Assembly: GCA_964445645.1 (NCBI GenBank)
Contig: CAYULH010000007.1
Location: 1-64,000 of the forward strand
Origin: Aureispira sp964445645
GTDB taxonomy: Bacteria; Bacteroidota; Bacteroidia; Chitinophagales; Saprospiraceae
Direction: 5' to 3'
DNA: 64,000 nt
Of the stretch, positions 53,707 through 62,309 are shown piece after piece (the first letter of the stretch is position 1; every line of letters begins with the position of its first letter). Both the position numbers and the translations under genes were made by a program. The notes beneath the pieces are model-generated. The model made no database searches, was not told where the DNA came from, and saw only the letters and a program-made list of their open reading frames with translations.

Positions 53707-53742
53707 AGCCTCGCACATACAACAACAAAGAGGCTCTTTTTT
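53707..53742 (+). terminator. weak intrinsic terminator after malate synthase
   Basis: AGCCTC (53707-53712) pairs with GAGGCT (53730-53735) and CTTTTTT follows. The loop is long (17 nt), so efficiency is probably partial. Confidence 0.45.
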
Positions 53743-53826
53743 ATAATTCAACAACTCATTACTCACTACACTGTGAATATTGCAAGCAATTGAAAACACC
53801 AAAAATCAATTTCTAGCAATCCCCTT

Positions 53827-53880
53827 ACTAATTCGACAAAAGCCACCGAGCCAATGCTTTTTGTCTTTTGTCGAATTAGT
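53827..53880. repeat. perfect 16-bp hairpin in front of isocitrate lyase
   Basis: ACTAATTCGACAAAAG (53827-53842) is the exact reverse complement of 53865-53880, around a 22-nt loop. It ends 32 bases before the aceA ATG. It could be an attenuator, an RNA-stability element or an operator pair. It does not resemble the TAGCGAAC site. Confidence 0.8.
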
Positions 53881-53912
53881 CCACTATCGCAGTGCATCAA
53901 TCAATCAACATT

Positions 53913-55517
53913 ATGAAAAATATAGCACAGGGCAACTACAGTTCTGCTCTAGAGACAGTAAAAGCGCTTAAAGAAAAATTTGGTAGCAAATGGAACAACA
54001 TCCAACCTCATTATGCTGCTAGAATGGTGACTCAAAACCAATTCAAAACAGGTTTGGATATTGCCAAGTATACTGCTTCTATCATGAGAAAGGATATGGC
54101 CGAATATGATGCTGATTCTTCCAAGTATACCCAGTCGTTGGGTTGCTGGCATGGGTTTGTAGCCCAGCAAAAAATGATTTCTGTAAAGAAACATTATAAT
54201 ACTACTAGCAAAAAATATCTTTATCTATCAGGATGGATGGTAGCTGCCTTGCGTTCGGAGTTTGGTCCTTTGCCCGATCAATCTATGCACGAAAAAACGG
54301 CTGTGCCTTCTCTAATTGAGGAAATCTATGATTTCTTGCGCCAAGCAGATGCCATTGAGCTCAATGACTTGTTTAGAAGATTGGAAGAGGGTGAAGATGT
54401 ACAAGATCAGATTGACAATTTTGAAACACATATAGTACCGATTATTGCGGATATTGATGCTGGTTTTGGTAATGAAGAGGCGACTTATTTATTAGCCAAA
54501 AAAATGATCAAAGCGGGTGCTTGTGCTATCCAAATTGAAAATCAAGTATCGGATGCCAAGCAATGTGGTCACCAAGATGGTAAAGTAACCGTACCGCACG
54601 AGGATTTTATTGCCAAATTGAATGCGGTTCGTTATGCCTTTTTAGAATTGGGTGTAGACGAGGGGGTTATTGTAGCTAGAACCGACTCTGAAGGAGCTGG
54701 ATTGACTCAAAAACTACCTGTTAGCCAAACGCCCGGTGACTTGGCTTCCAAATATTTGGATTTTGTAGAGTGTGAGCCTGTTACACTAGAAGAGGTCAAC
54801 AACAATGAGGTATTGCTCAAGAGAGATGGGCAGCTTGTCCGCCCTGTTCGTTTGCCCAATGGCTTGTACAAATTTAGAGAAGAAACCAACATTGACCGAG
54901 TAGTATTAGACTGTATTACCAGTCTTGAAAACGGTGCTGATTTGTTGTGGATTGAAACACCTATCCCACACGTACAGCAAATTGCACACATGATTCAACG
55001 GGTTAGAGAAGTTATCCCTAATGCCAAGTTGGTGTACAACAACTCTCCTTCGTTCAACTGGACACTAAACTTCCGCCAACAAGTATACGATGCTATGGTA
55101 GAGGCTGGTGAAGATGTATCGGCTTATGATGAGAACAACTTGATGGATGTGAAGTACGATGGAACTGAATTGTGCAAGCGTGCTGACGATAAAATCAGAA
55201 CCTTCCAAGCAGATGCTTCGAGAGAGGCCGGAATTTTCCACCACCTCATCACCCTTCCAACTTACCACACTACAGCACTGCACATGCACACGCTTACTGA
55301 AGGTTATTTTAGCGAAGAAGGTATGTTGGCTTACGTAAAAGGCGTACAACGTCAAGAAATCCGCAAAGGCGTATCTTGTGTCAAGCACCAAAGAATGGCT
55401 GGTTCTAACCTAGGAGACGATCACAAAACCTTCTTCTCTGGTCAACTTGCGCTCAAAGCTGGCGGTGCCAAAAACACGTCGAACCAGTTTGAACTTCAAG
55501 CAGAGGAAGCATTATAA
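53913..55517 (+). CDS. aceA: isocitrate lyase
   Basis: This encodes 534 residues from ATG at 53913 (MKNIAQGNYS); seven in-frame codons upstream are less likely. It splits isocitrate into succinate and glyoxylate. Motifs: SGWMVAALR, IIADIDAGFGNEEATYLLAKKMI, the catalytic loop AKQCGHQDGK (215-224, Cys218), VIVARTDSEGAGL, NNSPSFNWTLNF and the C-terminal VKHQRMAGSN. At 534 residues it belongs to the longer class with an extra central segment (about 270-320), as in some pseudomonads, not the 430-residue enterobacterial form. Together with aceB it forms the glyoxylate shunt. Confidence 0.97.
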   Translation: MKNIAQGNYSSALETVKALKEKFGSKWNNIQPHYAARMVTQNQFKTGLDIAKYTASIMRKDMAEYDADSSKYTQSLGCWHGFVAQQKMISVKKHYNTTSKKYLYLSGWMVAALRSEFGPLPDQSMHEKTAVPSLIEEIYDFLRQADAIELNDLFRRLEEGEDVQDQIDNFETHIVPIIADIDAGFGNEEATYLLAKKMIKAGACAIQIENQVSDAKQCGHQDGKVTVPHEDFIAKLNAVRYAFLELGVDEGVIVARTDSEGAGLTQKLPVSQTPGDLASKYLDFVECEPVTLEEVNNNEVLLKRDGQLVRPVRLPNGLYKFREETNIDRVVLDCITSLENGADLLWIETPIPHVQQIAHMIQRVREVIPNAKLVYNNSPSFNWTLNFRQQVYDAMVEAGEDVSAYDENNLMDVKYDGTELCKRADDKIRTFQADASREAGIFHHLITLPTYHTTALHMHTLTEGYFSEEGMLAYVKGVQRQEIRKGVSCVKHQRMAGSNLGDDHKTFFSGQLALKAGGAKNTSNQFELQAEEAL

Positions 55518-55640
55518 ATCAACAACTTATAAACCATACCTACAATCAATCAATTACGATACAACTTCTTTGGTTTATTAAGTTTCTGCCATAATAACTG
55601 AGTTTTGTAGCTTGTTATTTTTTCCAATAGTTTCAACACA

Positions 55641-55671
55641 GAAAAGACTGCTCGCGAATGGCAGTCTTTTC
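55641..55671. terminator. intrinsic terminator after isocitrate lyase
   Basis: GAAAAGACTGC (55641-55651) and GCAGTCTTTTC (55661-55671) are perfect 11-bp arms around nine bases. A-rich and T-rich flanks make it bidirectional. Confidence 0.85.
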
Positions 55672-55716
55672 TATTTATAAGCAGCTAGTATTTCCTTTAT
55701 ATACTCCAAATAACAA

Positions 55717-55746
55717 TCCCTCCCCTGCAACATGGCAGAGGAGGGA
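55717..55746. terminator. hairpin at the end of the cystathionine beta-synthase gene
   Basis: TCCCTCCCCTGC (55717-55728) pairs with GCAGAGGAGGGA (55735-55746) with one non-Watson-Crick pair. It lies 33 bases beyond the stop of the minus-strand gene. On the plus strand TTTATTTTATT follows. Confidence 0.65.
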
Positions 55747-55779
55747 TTTATTTTATTACCAATTAGAATTGGATTTTGG

Positions 55780-57144
55780 CTAACTCATAGCCTGAATAAT
55801 ATCATATTTAGTCACAATATGACTAATACCAGCCTTGTCTACTGCAATAACAGCAGGGGATTTTTTGGTGATGTACAAATTCAGTTTGTTGATGGGCAGT
55901 GTTTCCTCTACCGTTGGGAAAGGATCGACCATAATTTTGTCAATGGTTTGGTCGCTGTTCTCAATCGGGTTGGCAAGCAAACAGCTCAATACATCGTTCT
56001 CATTCAATGCCCCTACAATAGCACCGTCCTTCATTACAGGCATTTGAGAAATATCATTTTCCTTCATCAGCTTAAGCGCTTCCTTTACCGTCTGTTGTGC
56101 CTCTATAGAGTAGAAGGTTTTGCTATCTTTTTGGGCAATAATGTCTTTTACTGTCAACACATCATCCAAGAAACCACGTTCACGCATCCACTCATCATTA
56201 AACATCTTGCCCACATAACGACTTCCGTGGTCGTGGAACAATACCACTACCAAATCGCCTTCCTTGAGATGGTCTTTGAGCTGGTTGACCCCTGCAATGG
56301 CCGCTCCAGCGGAGTTACCCACCATAATTCCCTCCAAGCGTGCCAATTCACGGGTAGCCACAGCCGCATCCTTGTCGGTCACTTTCTCAAACAAGTCAAT
56401 CAAGTCAAAATCTACATTCTTAGGAATAATATCTTCTCCAATTCCTTCTGTGATGTACGGATAGATTTCCTTTTCGTCAAATTCACCTGTCTCGTGATAT
56501 TTTTTGAATACAGAACCATAGGTATCAATGCCCCAGATTTTCACATTTGGATTTTGCTCTTTGAGGTATTTGCCTACCCCAGAGATGGTGCCCCCAGTTC
56601 CTACCCCTACCACAAAGTGGGTAACTTGTCCTTCTGTTTGTTCCCAGATTTCAGGCCCTGTACTTTCGTAATGAGCTTGGCGATTGGATAAGTTGTCATA
56701 TTGGTTGGCCCAGTAAGAGTTGGGAATTTCCTTATTGAGGCGTTCGGCTACGGAGTAGTAGGAACGTGGATCATCGGGAGCCACATTGGTAGGGCATACA
56801 ATCACCTCTGCTCCTACTGCACGTAGCAAGTCAATTTTTTCTTTAGATTGTTTGTCACTGGTCGTAAAAATACTTTTGTAGCCTTTGACTACGCCTGCAA
56901 TAGCAATCCCCATTCCTGTATTTCCTGAAGTACACTCTATGATCGTGCCACCGGGTTTTAAGTCGCCTCTAGCCTCCGCATCTTCAATCATTTTGAGCGC
57001 CATACGATCTTTGACAGAATTGCCAGGGTTGGTTGTTTCTACTTTTGCCAACACGGTACACGGAACGTCTTTGACAATTCTATTCAGTTTGACCAAGGGA
57101 GTGTTTCCTATAGTTTCTAGGATATTGTTATAATACTTTGCCAT
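55780..57144 (-). CDS. cystathionine beta-synthase
   Basis: This encodes 454 residues from ATG at 57144 (MAKYYNNILETIGNTPLVKL). The fold-type II PLP domain (1-320) has the PLP lysine Lys45 in NPGNSVKDRMAL, the substrate loop TSGNTGMGIA, and the phosphate-cup GVGTGGTISGVG. Two CBS domains (about 335-454: IIAQKDSKTFYSIEA, MPVMKDGAIVGALNENDVL, ITKYDIIQ-type end) follow, as in eukaryotic and some bacterial CBS but not plain cysteine synthase. It condenses serine (or O-acetylserine) with homocysteine. A TATCTTTG -7 box lies about 95 bases upstream. Confidence 0.92.
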   Translation of the reverse strand: MAKYYNNILETIGNTPLVKLNRIVKDVPCTVLAKVETTNPGNSVKDRMALKMIEDAEARGDLKPGGTIIECTSGNTGMGIAIAGVVKGYKSIFTTSDKQSKEKIDLLRAVGAEVIVCPTNVAPDDPRSYYSVAERLNKEIPNSYWANQYDNLSNRQAHYESTGPEIWEQTEGQVTHFVVGVGTGGTISGVGKYLKEQNPNVKIWGIDTYGSVFKKYHETGEFDEKEIYPYITEGIGEDIIPKNVDFDLIDLFEKVTDKDAAVATRELARLEGIMVGNSAGAAIAGVNQLKDHLKEGDLVVVLFHDHGSRYVGKMFNDEWMRERGFLDDVLTVKDIIAQKDSKTFYSIEAQQTVKEALKLMKENDISQMPVMKDGAIVGALNENDVLSCLLANPIENSDQTIDKIMVDPFPTVEETLPINKLNLYITKKSPAVIAVDKAGISHIVTKYDIIQAMS

Positions 57145-57235
57145 AGTTGCATTGTAATTTTGAGGCGACAATTGTTAGGAAGTTACAACCGTTTAATACC
57201 AATTATAGTTGGATAAATAGTTGCCTTTTATGCCG

Positions 57236-57243
57236 CAAAGATA
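57236..57243 (-). promoter_or_regulatory. -7 box of the cystathionine beta-synthase promoter
   Basis: On the minus strand this reads TATCTTTGCGGC, a classic Bacteroidota -7 element. The -33 TTG is not clear. The leader would be about 85 bases. Confidence 0.45.
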
Positions 57244-57408
57244 ACAAAACTATATGGCTGTAAGAAGAGCAGGGTACAAATTTAAGATAACCTTATTATT
57301 GAGGAGAAAAAAACACATAGGCACAAAGGTTTACTGACTCATAATTGCAAGGCAATTTGAGTTATGGGTACCATACCTAAAGGAATGTGTAAACTAGAGT
57401 CTTACTGC

Positions 57409-57855
57409 CTAAATATTAGGCATTTCTGTATCAGGCAAGTTTTTGACATCTACCATAAGCACCTCTGGGCATAAAGAGATTTCCTTGGCAACATCCATGG
57501 GGTTCTCTAAAGGCTCATAAGATTTTAAAGTGATTCCACTCATGGTGTCATCAATTTCAAATGGTGCTGATAGCTGCAACTCATACGTTTCAACAAGGCT
57601 GCGAAAGTGATTGGTAGAATTGAATAAAATTTCTTCCAGATCACCTGTATAAACCACTTCAAAACTCACCTCTTTATTATTCTTAGAGGCTAATTTGGTA
57701 GTTCTTTTGGAACTAGTTTCTATTACTGTTTCTTTGTCCATGCTATCTAATAATAGCTTAGGGGATTGAGGTTCAACCTCTGCACAAGCAACAACAAGAA
57801 GCACACTCACCAAAACAGATAAACTGATTGCGGAAAGACTTTTGGGAATTTTCAT
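57409..57855 (-). CDS. small lipoprotein of unknown function
   Basis: This encodes 148 residues from ATG at 57855 (MKIPKSLSAISLSVLVSVLLVVAC); the lipobox VVAC gives Cys24. The mature part is polar and charged with no known domain: SSKRTTKLASKNNKEVSFEVVYTGDLEEIL, then FNSTNHFRSLVETYELQLSAPFEI. It stands alone between cystathionine beta-synthase and a gene-poor stretch. Confidence 0.7.
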   Translation of the reverse strand: MKIPKSLSAISLSVLVSVLLVVACAEVEPQSPKLLLDSMDKETVIETSSKRTTKLASKNNKEVSFEVVYTGDLEEILFNSTNHFRSLVETYELQLSAPFEIDDTMSGITLKSYEPLENPMDVAKEISLCPEVLMVDVKNLPDTEMPNI

Positions 57856-58048
57856 TATTATGGTATTATCAAGGTTCATGAGTACTAAAGGGACGTGTAC
57901 TCACTTGCTAAAATATTTGGTGTTATTAAATTTGGTGATGCAAATCTATTTATAATATAGTGCATTTAGGGGTATTTTTCTGCCATTTCCAACAAAAAAA
58001 GTACATTTTTTCGCCAAAAAGCCTTTTTTTATCGAAAAAAGCTCCAAA

Positions 58049-58080
58049 AAAAGCATTATTCATTTCTGAACAATGCTTTT
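58049..58080. terminator. hairpin of terminator type
   Basis: AAAAGCATT (58049-58057) pairs with AATGCTTTT (58072-58080) around 14 bases, with A-rich and T-rich flanks. No gene ends nearby on the plus strand; on the minus strand it would catch transcripts from the right. Confidence 0.5.
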
Positions 58081-58243
58081 AACCTTTTAAACGATACCCT
58101 TTATTGTATTAACCAGAGTAGCTCTTTTAGTCATTTATTTGATAATTACTATGCTAGATGACCTACTCTATTGTTAAGACACATTTTATATTCTTAAGGT
58201 TGTAAGAGTCTAAAAATTTATGCTGTTCAAGGTGTAAAAAAGA

Positions 58244-58268
58244 GCGTTTTGGTGCAATACCAAAACGC
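58244..58268 (-). terminator. strong intrinsic terminator (second, distal)
   Basis: GCGTTTTGGT and ACCAAAACGC form ten perfect pairs with a five-base loop. On the minus strand TCTTTTTT follows at once. No coding gene precedes it on that strand. Confidence 0.8.
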
Positions 58269-58403
58269 CTTTTATCAAGTAGACAGACAGATAAGACAAC
58301 ATTGTTCTCTCTTTTGAAGAACATTTTTCCATAGGAGGTATTCCGGCCCCCTTATTCATGTTGCTTTATTTAAGCACATACTGATTTGATGTGTATTATT
58401 GTT

Positions 58404-58547
58404 GCGTGTTAAAAGATCTAGAGCTGGGGTTTGCACCAACTCTAGATCTCGTGGTTTTTTATGGGTTTATCCAATAATTAGGACAGTAATCATTGGGGCA
58501 ATAAAAAACTTGAACTTAGCTACCAAAACGCGTTCTAAAACGATTTG
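58404..58547 (-). ncRNA. candidate small RNA (about 140 nt, or about 310 nt to the distal terminator)
   Basis: A consensus promoter (58554-58584) points left, and the first terminator-like hairpin ends near 58410. No ORF with coding character lies between. The RNA would carry GCGTTTTGGT near its 5' end (58531-58522), the same ten bases as the 5' arm of the distal terminator at 58268-58259. It does not show the conserved cores of tmRNA, RNase P RNA or the signal recognition particle RNA. Ends are estimates. Confidence 0.45.
58414..58449. terminator. intrinsic terminator (first, proximal)
   Basis: On the minus strand the 14-position arms AGATCTAGAGTTGG and CCAGCTCTAGATCT pair with a single G-U and an eight-base loop. 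TTTT follows. On the plus strand GGTTTTTT lies a few bases after. Confidence 0.7.
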
Positions 58548-58553
58548 ATGACA

Positions 58554-58584
58554 CAAAGATAGGCTACTTTGATAAGATTTGCAA
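58554..58584 (-). promoter_or_regulatory. consensus promoter pointing into the gene-poor stretch
   Basis: On the minus strand: TTG (58584-58582), exactly 20 bases, TATCTTTG (58561-58554). This is a full match to TTG-N17-23-TAnnTTTG, as good as the recA promoter. Confidence 0.65.
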
Positions 58585-58831
58585 GCTTTTGTTATTATTT
58601 TGGTAATTTTTGTAAAAAGTATAATCAAATAAGGTTTAAAACCAAGCTTAATGCTGTTCTTAAAACCATTATAACAAACTAATAATCAGTTAATTAGACT
58701 AAATTTAATAAAATAAGTTACATTATTCAAAAAATCTAAAAAAAAGAAAAAAAGTTACCATAACTGTTCTTTATACTATTCTTTGAGTATTTTGTTATTT
58801 GTTTACACGAGGAACTTTTCAACCATCTACT

Positions 58832-59446
58832 ATGAAGATTATTTGTATAGGTCGCAATTATGCCGAACATGCCAAAGAACTCAACAACCCTGTCCCCAAA
58901 ACTCCCTTACTTTTTCTGAAGCCAGATACTGCTCAATTATTGAATGGAGATCCACTTTTTTATCCCAATTTTTCAGAAGAGATCCACTATGAAGTAGAGG
59001 TATTGCTCAAGATCTGTAAGAATGGTAAACATATTCAGAAAAATTTTGCACGAGATTATTACAAGGAAGTGTCTGTAGGTATTGATTTTACAGCTAGGGA
59101 TATTCAACGCCAGTGCAAGGAAAAAGGGCATCCTTGGGAAATTGCCAAAGCATGGAACCACTCGGCTGCCATTGGAGAATTTATCCCATTAGAAGAAGCT
59201 CAAGACAAAGATGGACACATCAATTTTTCCTTGCTTAAGAATGGTGTTGTTGTTCAGGAAGGTATTACTAGCAATATGCTGACTGGTTTTGATGATTTAA
59301 TTGTACACATTTCCAAATATTTTATGCTGTTGCGTGGGGATGTCATTTTTACAGGTACGCCCAAGGGTGTAGGCGCTGTTCAAGTTGGCGACAAGCTAGA
59401 GGGATTTATAGATTCCAAACCATTGCTAACCTGTAGAATCAAGTAA
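58832..59446 (+). CDS. fumarylacetoacetate hydrolase family protein (acylpyruvase-like)
   Basis: This encodes 204 residues from ATG at 58832 (MKIICIGRNYAEHAKEL). It is the short single-domain FAH form, like FAHD1. Metal-ligand motifs: HYEVEVLLKI (Glu-x-Glu) and VGIDFTARDIQ (Asp). Others: KPDTAQL, GHPWEIAKAWNHSAAIGEFI, TGFDDLIVHISKYFML and GDVIFTGTPKGVGAVQVGD. Family members hydrolyse acylpyruvates or decarboxylate oxaloacetate. It is likely co-transcribed with the histidine kinase gene 45 bases downstream, though their jobs are not obviously linked. Confidence 0.9.
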   Translation: MKIICIGRNYAEHAKELNNPVPKTPLLFLKPDTAQLLNGDPLFYPNFSEEIHYEVEVLLKICKNGKHIQKNFARDYYKEVSVGIDFTARDIQRQCKEKGHPWEIAKAWNHSAAIGEFIPLEEAQDKDGHINFSLLKNGVVVQEGITSNMLTGFDDLIVHISKYFMLLRGDVIFTGTPKGVGAVQVGDKLEGFIDSKPLLTCRIK

Positions 59447-59491
59447 TACTTGCTTGATTCGGCTCTTAATTATTCCCCTTATTGTAATACA

Positions 59492-61507
59492 ATGCACTAC
59501 TACCTTACGCCATTTTTATTGTTTTTGAGTACTTGGTTGATACCATTGTGGGGGCAAGAGCCAATAGACCAAACCACTTTTCGCCAACAGTTGTACAACA
59601 GCCCCAATGATTCGAGCAAGTACCTATTGTTAGCCAAGTGGTATGAACAACTACCACGCTCACCAATAGATAGTATCATTTATTGGGCTACTTATGGTGT
59701 TAACCTTTCACACAAACACCTGAATAGTGCTTGGGGAAGAGCTGCCTATCGGCAATCACAATCTCTTTTGGGCAACACCTATCGCCGAGCGGGAAAATTT
59801 AGCTTGGCTCAAAACACCTTCAAACAACTCATTGCCCAAGGCAAGGCACTAAAAGATAGTGTGCTATTGAGTGATGGCTACTCTGATTTGGCCTATGTTT
59901 TTTTTGAACAAGAAAAAGACGACTCCACTATTTTTTATGATCTCCAAGCTCTGATGATTCGCAAGGCTATTGGCTCTCCCAAAATTGGTTCTAGTTACAA
60001 TAATCTAGGTTTTGACTATAAAATAAGCGGTCAACTCAGAAAAGGGCTTTTTTATTATCAACAAGCCATCAATTATAAGAAAGCACAAGGCATGGAAAAA
60101 AACCTAGGCAATAGCTATATGAATGTTGGCAATCTTTATCAAAGTATGGGTATTTGGGATAGTTCTCTGTATTATCTCAATCTGGCTCTCCATCACCAAC
60201 AGGCTTCTGAAGATAGTATATTTATGGCCGAGGCGCTGCACAATATTGGCAAAACAAACTTGGAGGCAGGCAATGCCACTAAGGCAGAGGTCTATTTGCA
60301 ACAAGCTATGGCTACTTTTAAAGCCTTGAAAAGAGACCAACACCCACGAGTAGTAAACACCTACCACGAATTGGCAAGAGCTTATTTGGCCTTACAAAAA
60401 TACAACAAGGCAGCTACTCTATTGGATCAATCCAATGCCATCCTACTGCATTATGACAAGCAGATTGGTTTTAATATGAAGTATCAACTTCAAATACAAG
60501 AGGAATTGGCTTGGGCCAACCAAAACTATGAACAAGCTCGCCTGTTTTCTGCACAAAGAGCAGCATTACAAGATAGTTTGCACCAACGTACGCTCAAACA
60601 AAAAACCTATCAACTCTTGACAGATTATGAAGATGTCTTGAAAGTGGAACGTATCAAGACATTGGAGCAGCAACAGGAGATCGATCAATTGAAGTATGAT
60701 AACCTCATACGTCAACGTCTGGTCTTGGGAGGTCTATTGGTCTTATTGATTGGGATTATCTTTTTGTTGTACAGAGTTAATCAATGGCGATCTAAGGTCA
60801 ATGAAGAATTGACAACACTCAATGCTACCAAAGATACCTTGTTTAGTATCATTGCACATGACCTCAAGAATCCTTTGTCTGCTTTTAGATCCATTACCCA
60901 ATCTCTATCTGACAGTATTTTTGATATTAGTCGGGATGATTTGGATTATTTTATGAAACAACTCTCTACTTCTGCACACAGCTTGTTAGAATTGCTTCAA
61001 AACCTATTGTACTGGTCTATTTCACAATCGGGCAAATTAGAGTTTGCCCCTCATTCCCTTGCTCTAGCAGATACTACCCAAGAGGTCATTGATTTGCTTA
61101 GTGGAAGTGCCCTAGTGAAGCAACTCACTGTAGAAACTACAATAGATTCCTCCTCACAAGTCTGGGCAGATGCCAAAATGACAACGGCTATTCTAAGAAA
61201 TTTACTAGCCAATGCCATTAAATTTACTCCCAACCAAGGCACTATTACCATTAGTAGCCAACAAGTAGAGGATAAAGTAATGATTAGAGTACAAGATACA
61301 GGAACAGGCATTGCACCTGAACTCATACCCACTTTGTTTACCCTCAAACCCAATCAGAAAAGAACATCGGGCAAGGGTACAGGTTTGGGGTTGATTCTGT
61401 GCAAAGAATTGGTAGAACATCAAGGCGGCATCATTTGGCTAGAACAGAGCAATAGTCAAGGAAGCACCTTCTGCTTTACCCTTCCTGCCTCCAAACCATT
61501 AGCCTAA
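59492..61507 (+). CDS. TPR sensor histidine kinase
   Basis: This encodes 671 residues from ATG at 59492 (MHYYLTPFLLFLSTWLIPLWGQ), which starts a signal peptide. The periplasmic part (about 25-370) is a set of tetratricopeptide repeats (SSYNNLGFDYKISGQLRKGL, NSYMNVGNLYQSMGIWDSSL). A coiled coil, one transmembrane helix (about 410-429), HisKA (LFSIIAHDLKNPLSAF, His456) and HATPase (LLANAIKF, DTGTGIAPE, GKGTGLGL) follow. TPR kinases of this build are frequent in Bacteroidota and usually partner a NarL-type regulator, here 26 bases downstream. Confidence 0.93.
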   Translation: MHYYLTPFLLFLSTWLIPLWGQEPIDQTTFRQQLYNSPNDSSKYLLLAKWYEQLPRSPIDSIIYWATYGVNLSHKHLNSAWGRAAYRQSQSLLGNTYRRAGKFSLAQNTFKQLIAQGKALKDSVLLSDGYSDLAYVFFEQEKDDSTIFYDLQALMIRKAIGSPKIGSSYNNLGFDYKISGQLRKGLFYYQQAINYKKAQGMEKNLGNSYMNVGNLYQSMGIWDSSLYYLNLALHHQQASEDSIFMAEALHNIGKTNLEAGNATKAEVYLQQAMATFKALKRDQHPRVVNTYHELARAYLALQKYNKAATLLDQSNAILLHYDKQIGFNMKYQLQIQEELAWANQNYEQARLFSAQRAALQDSLHQRTLKQKTYQLLTDYEDVLKVERIKTLEQQQEIDQLKYDNLIRQRLVLGGLLVLLIGIIFLLYRVNQWRSKVNEELTTLNATKDTLFSIIAHDLKNPLSAFRSITQSLSDSIFDISRDDLDYFMKQLSTSAHSLLELLQNLLYWSISQSGKLEFAPHSLALADTTQEVIDLLSGSALVKQLTVETTIDSSSQVWADAKMTTAILRNLLANAIKFTPNQGTITISSQQVEDKVMIRVQDTGTGIAPELIPTLFTLKPNQKRTSGKGTGLGLILCKELVEHQGGIIWLEQSNSQGSTFCFTLPASKPLA

Positions 61508-61533
61508 TATTTTATTCTTCAAACCAAATCAAT

Positions 61534-62187
61534 ATGAGCCGCTCTCCTATTCCTATTATTGTTGTAGATGACCACCAGATTGTTATTGATGGTATTCGCG
61601 CCCTATTGCTGCTCCACAAAAACATTAAAATTGTTGGCACAGCCAATAATGCCGAAGAACTATGGAAATTGCTCGAAAGGCATTCTCCACAAGTTGTTTT
61701 GCTAGATCGACAACTCCCCACTATGGATGGTATTGAAATTACTCAAAAATTAATTGCTGAGGAACGGCCATTGCATGTACTCATGCTCACAGCCAATACA
61801 GACAAAGGTACCATTGTACAAGCTGTTCAGGCTGGTGTGTGTGGCTTTTTGCCCAAGGAGTGCCGCAAGGAGGAATTGATAAAAGCCATTGAGCAAGTGG
61901 CACGAGGAGAACATTATTTTGGAAAAGATATTGCCCCTATTGTATATCAGAGTTTTGCCCAGCAAATGAGAGGCAACAAACAAAGTCAACCCAAACTCAC
62001 CAATAGAGAAACAGAGGTCATACGTGGTTTTGCCAATGGACAAACGTATAAAGAAATAGGTGCTGCTCTTTTTATTAGCCCTAGAACAGTGGAAACCCAC
62101 AAAAAAAATATCTACACCAAATTGGGGTTCCAAAACCAAGCAGATTTGATTAAATATGCCATCAGAGAGGGTATTATTACCCTCTAA
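61534..62187 (+). CDS. NarL/LuxR-family response regulator
   Basis: This encodes 217 residues. The receiver has acidic residues Asp12-Asp13 and phospho-acceptor Asp58 (VVLLDRQLPTMDG), with MLTANTD and the Lys in FLPKECRK. The LuxR-type helix-turn-helix (about 152-206) reads LTNRETEVIRGFANGQTYKEIG and ISPRTVETHKKNIYTKLG. It is the cognate partner of the TPR kinase just upstream. A short palindrome, CGTAA-TT-TTACG (62201-62212), lies right after the gene, in the leader of the next operon, and may be one of its targets. Confidence 0.95.
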   Translation: MSRSPIPIIVVDDHQIVIDGIRALLLLHKNIKIVGTANNAEELWKLLERHSPQVVLLDRQLPTMDGIEITQKLIAEERPLHVLMLTANTDKGTIVQAVQAGVCGFLPKECRKEELIKAIEQVARGEHYFGKDIAPIVYQSFAQQMRGNKQSQPKLTNRETEVIRGFANGQTYKEIGAALFISPRTVETHKKNIYTKLGFQNQADLIKYAIREGIITL

Positions 62188-62200
62188 AATCAACCATCTA

Positions 62201-62212
62201 CGTAATTTTACG
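62201..62212. promoter_or_regulatory. short palindrome upstream of the unrecognised operon
   Basis: CGTAATTTTACG has five-base arms around TT and is followed by GGAGGGAAAAACC. It is 98 bases before the ATG at 62310. A binding site for the preceding NarL-type regulator is a guess from position and symmetry. Confidence 0.35.
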
Positions 62213-62309
62213 GAGGGAAAAACCTACAAATCACGGATGTTCTCCTCTATTTTTTTGCCGCATCTTTGTGTTGTTCTTATTTAATTCATAAATAACTCGA
62301 CCAACAACC

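Larger units (their letters stand above)
57856..58831. other. 976-bp gene-poor stretch with promoter and terminators
   Basis: No protein gene could be supported on either strand. It contains hairpins at 58049-58080, 58244-58268 and 58414-58449 and a strong leftward promoter at 58554-58584, all described separately. Confidence 0.6.

Noticed and set aside
55732..56691. 319-codon open frame on the plus strand
   Set aside because: It lies wholly antisense to cystathionine beta-synthase, which has clear PLP and CBS motifs; the antisense product has no recognisable domain.
58238..58547. Identification of the orphan transcript as SRP RNA, 6S RNA, tmRNA or RNase P RNA
   Set aside because: The conserved cores of SRP RNA, tmRNA and RNase P RNA are not found; 6S RNA cannot be judged by eye, so no name is given.
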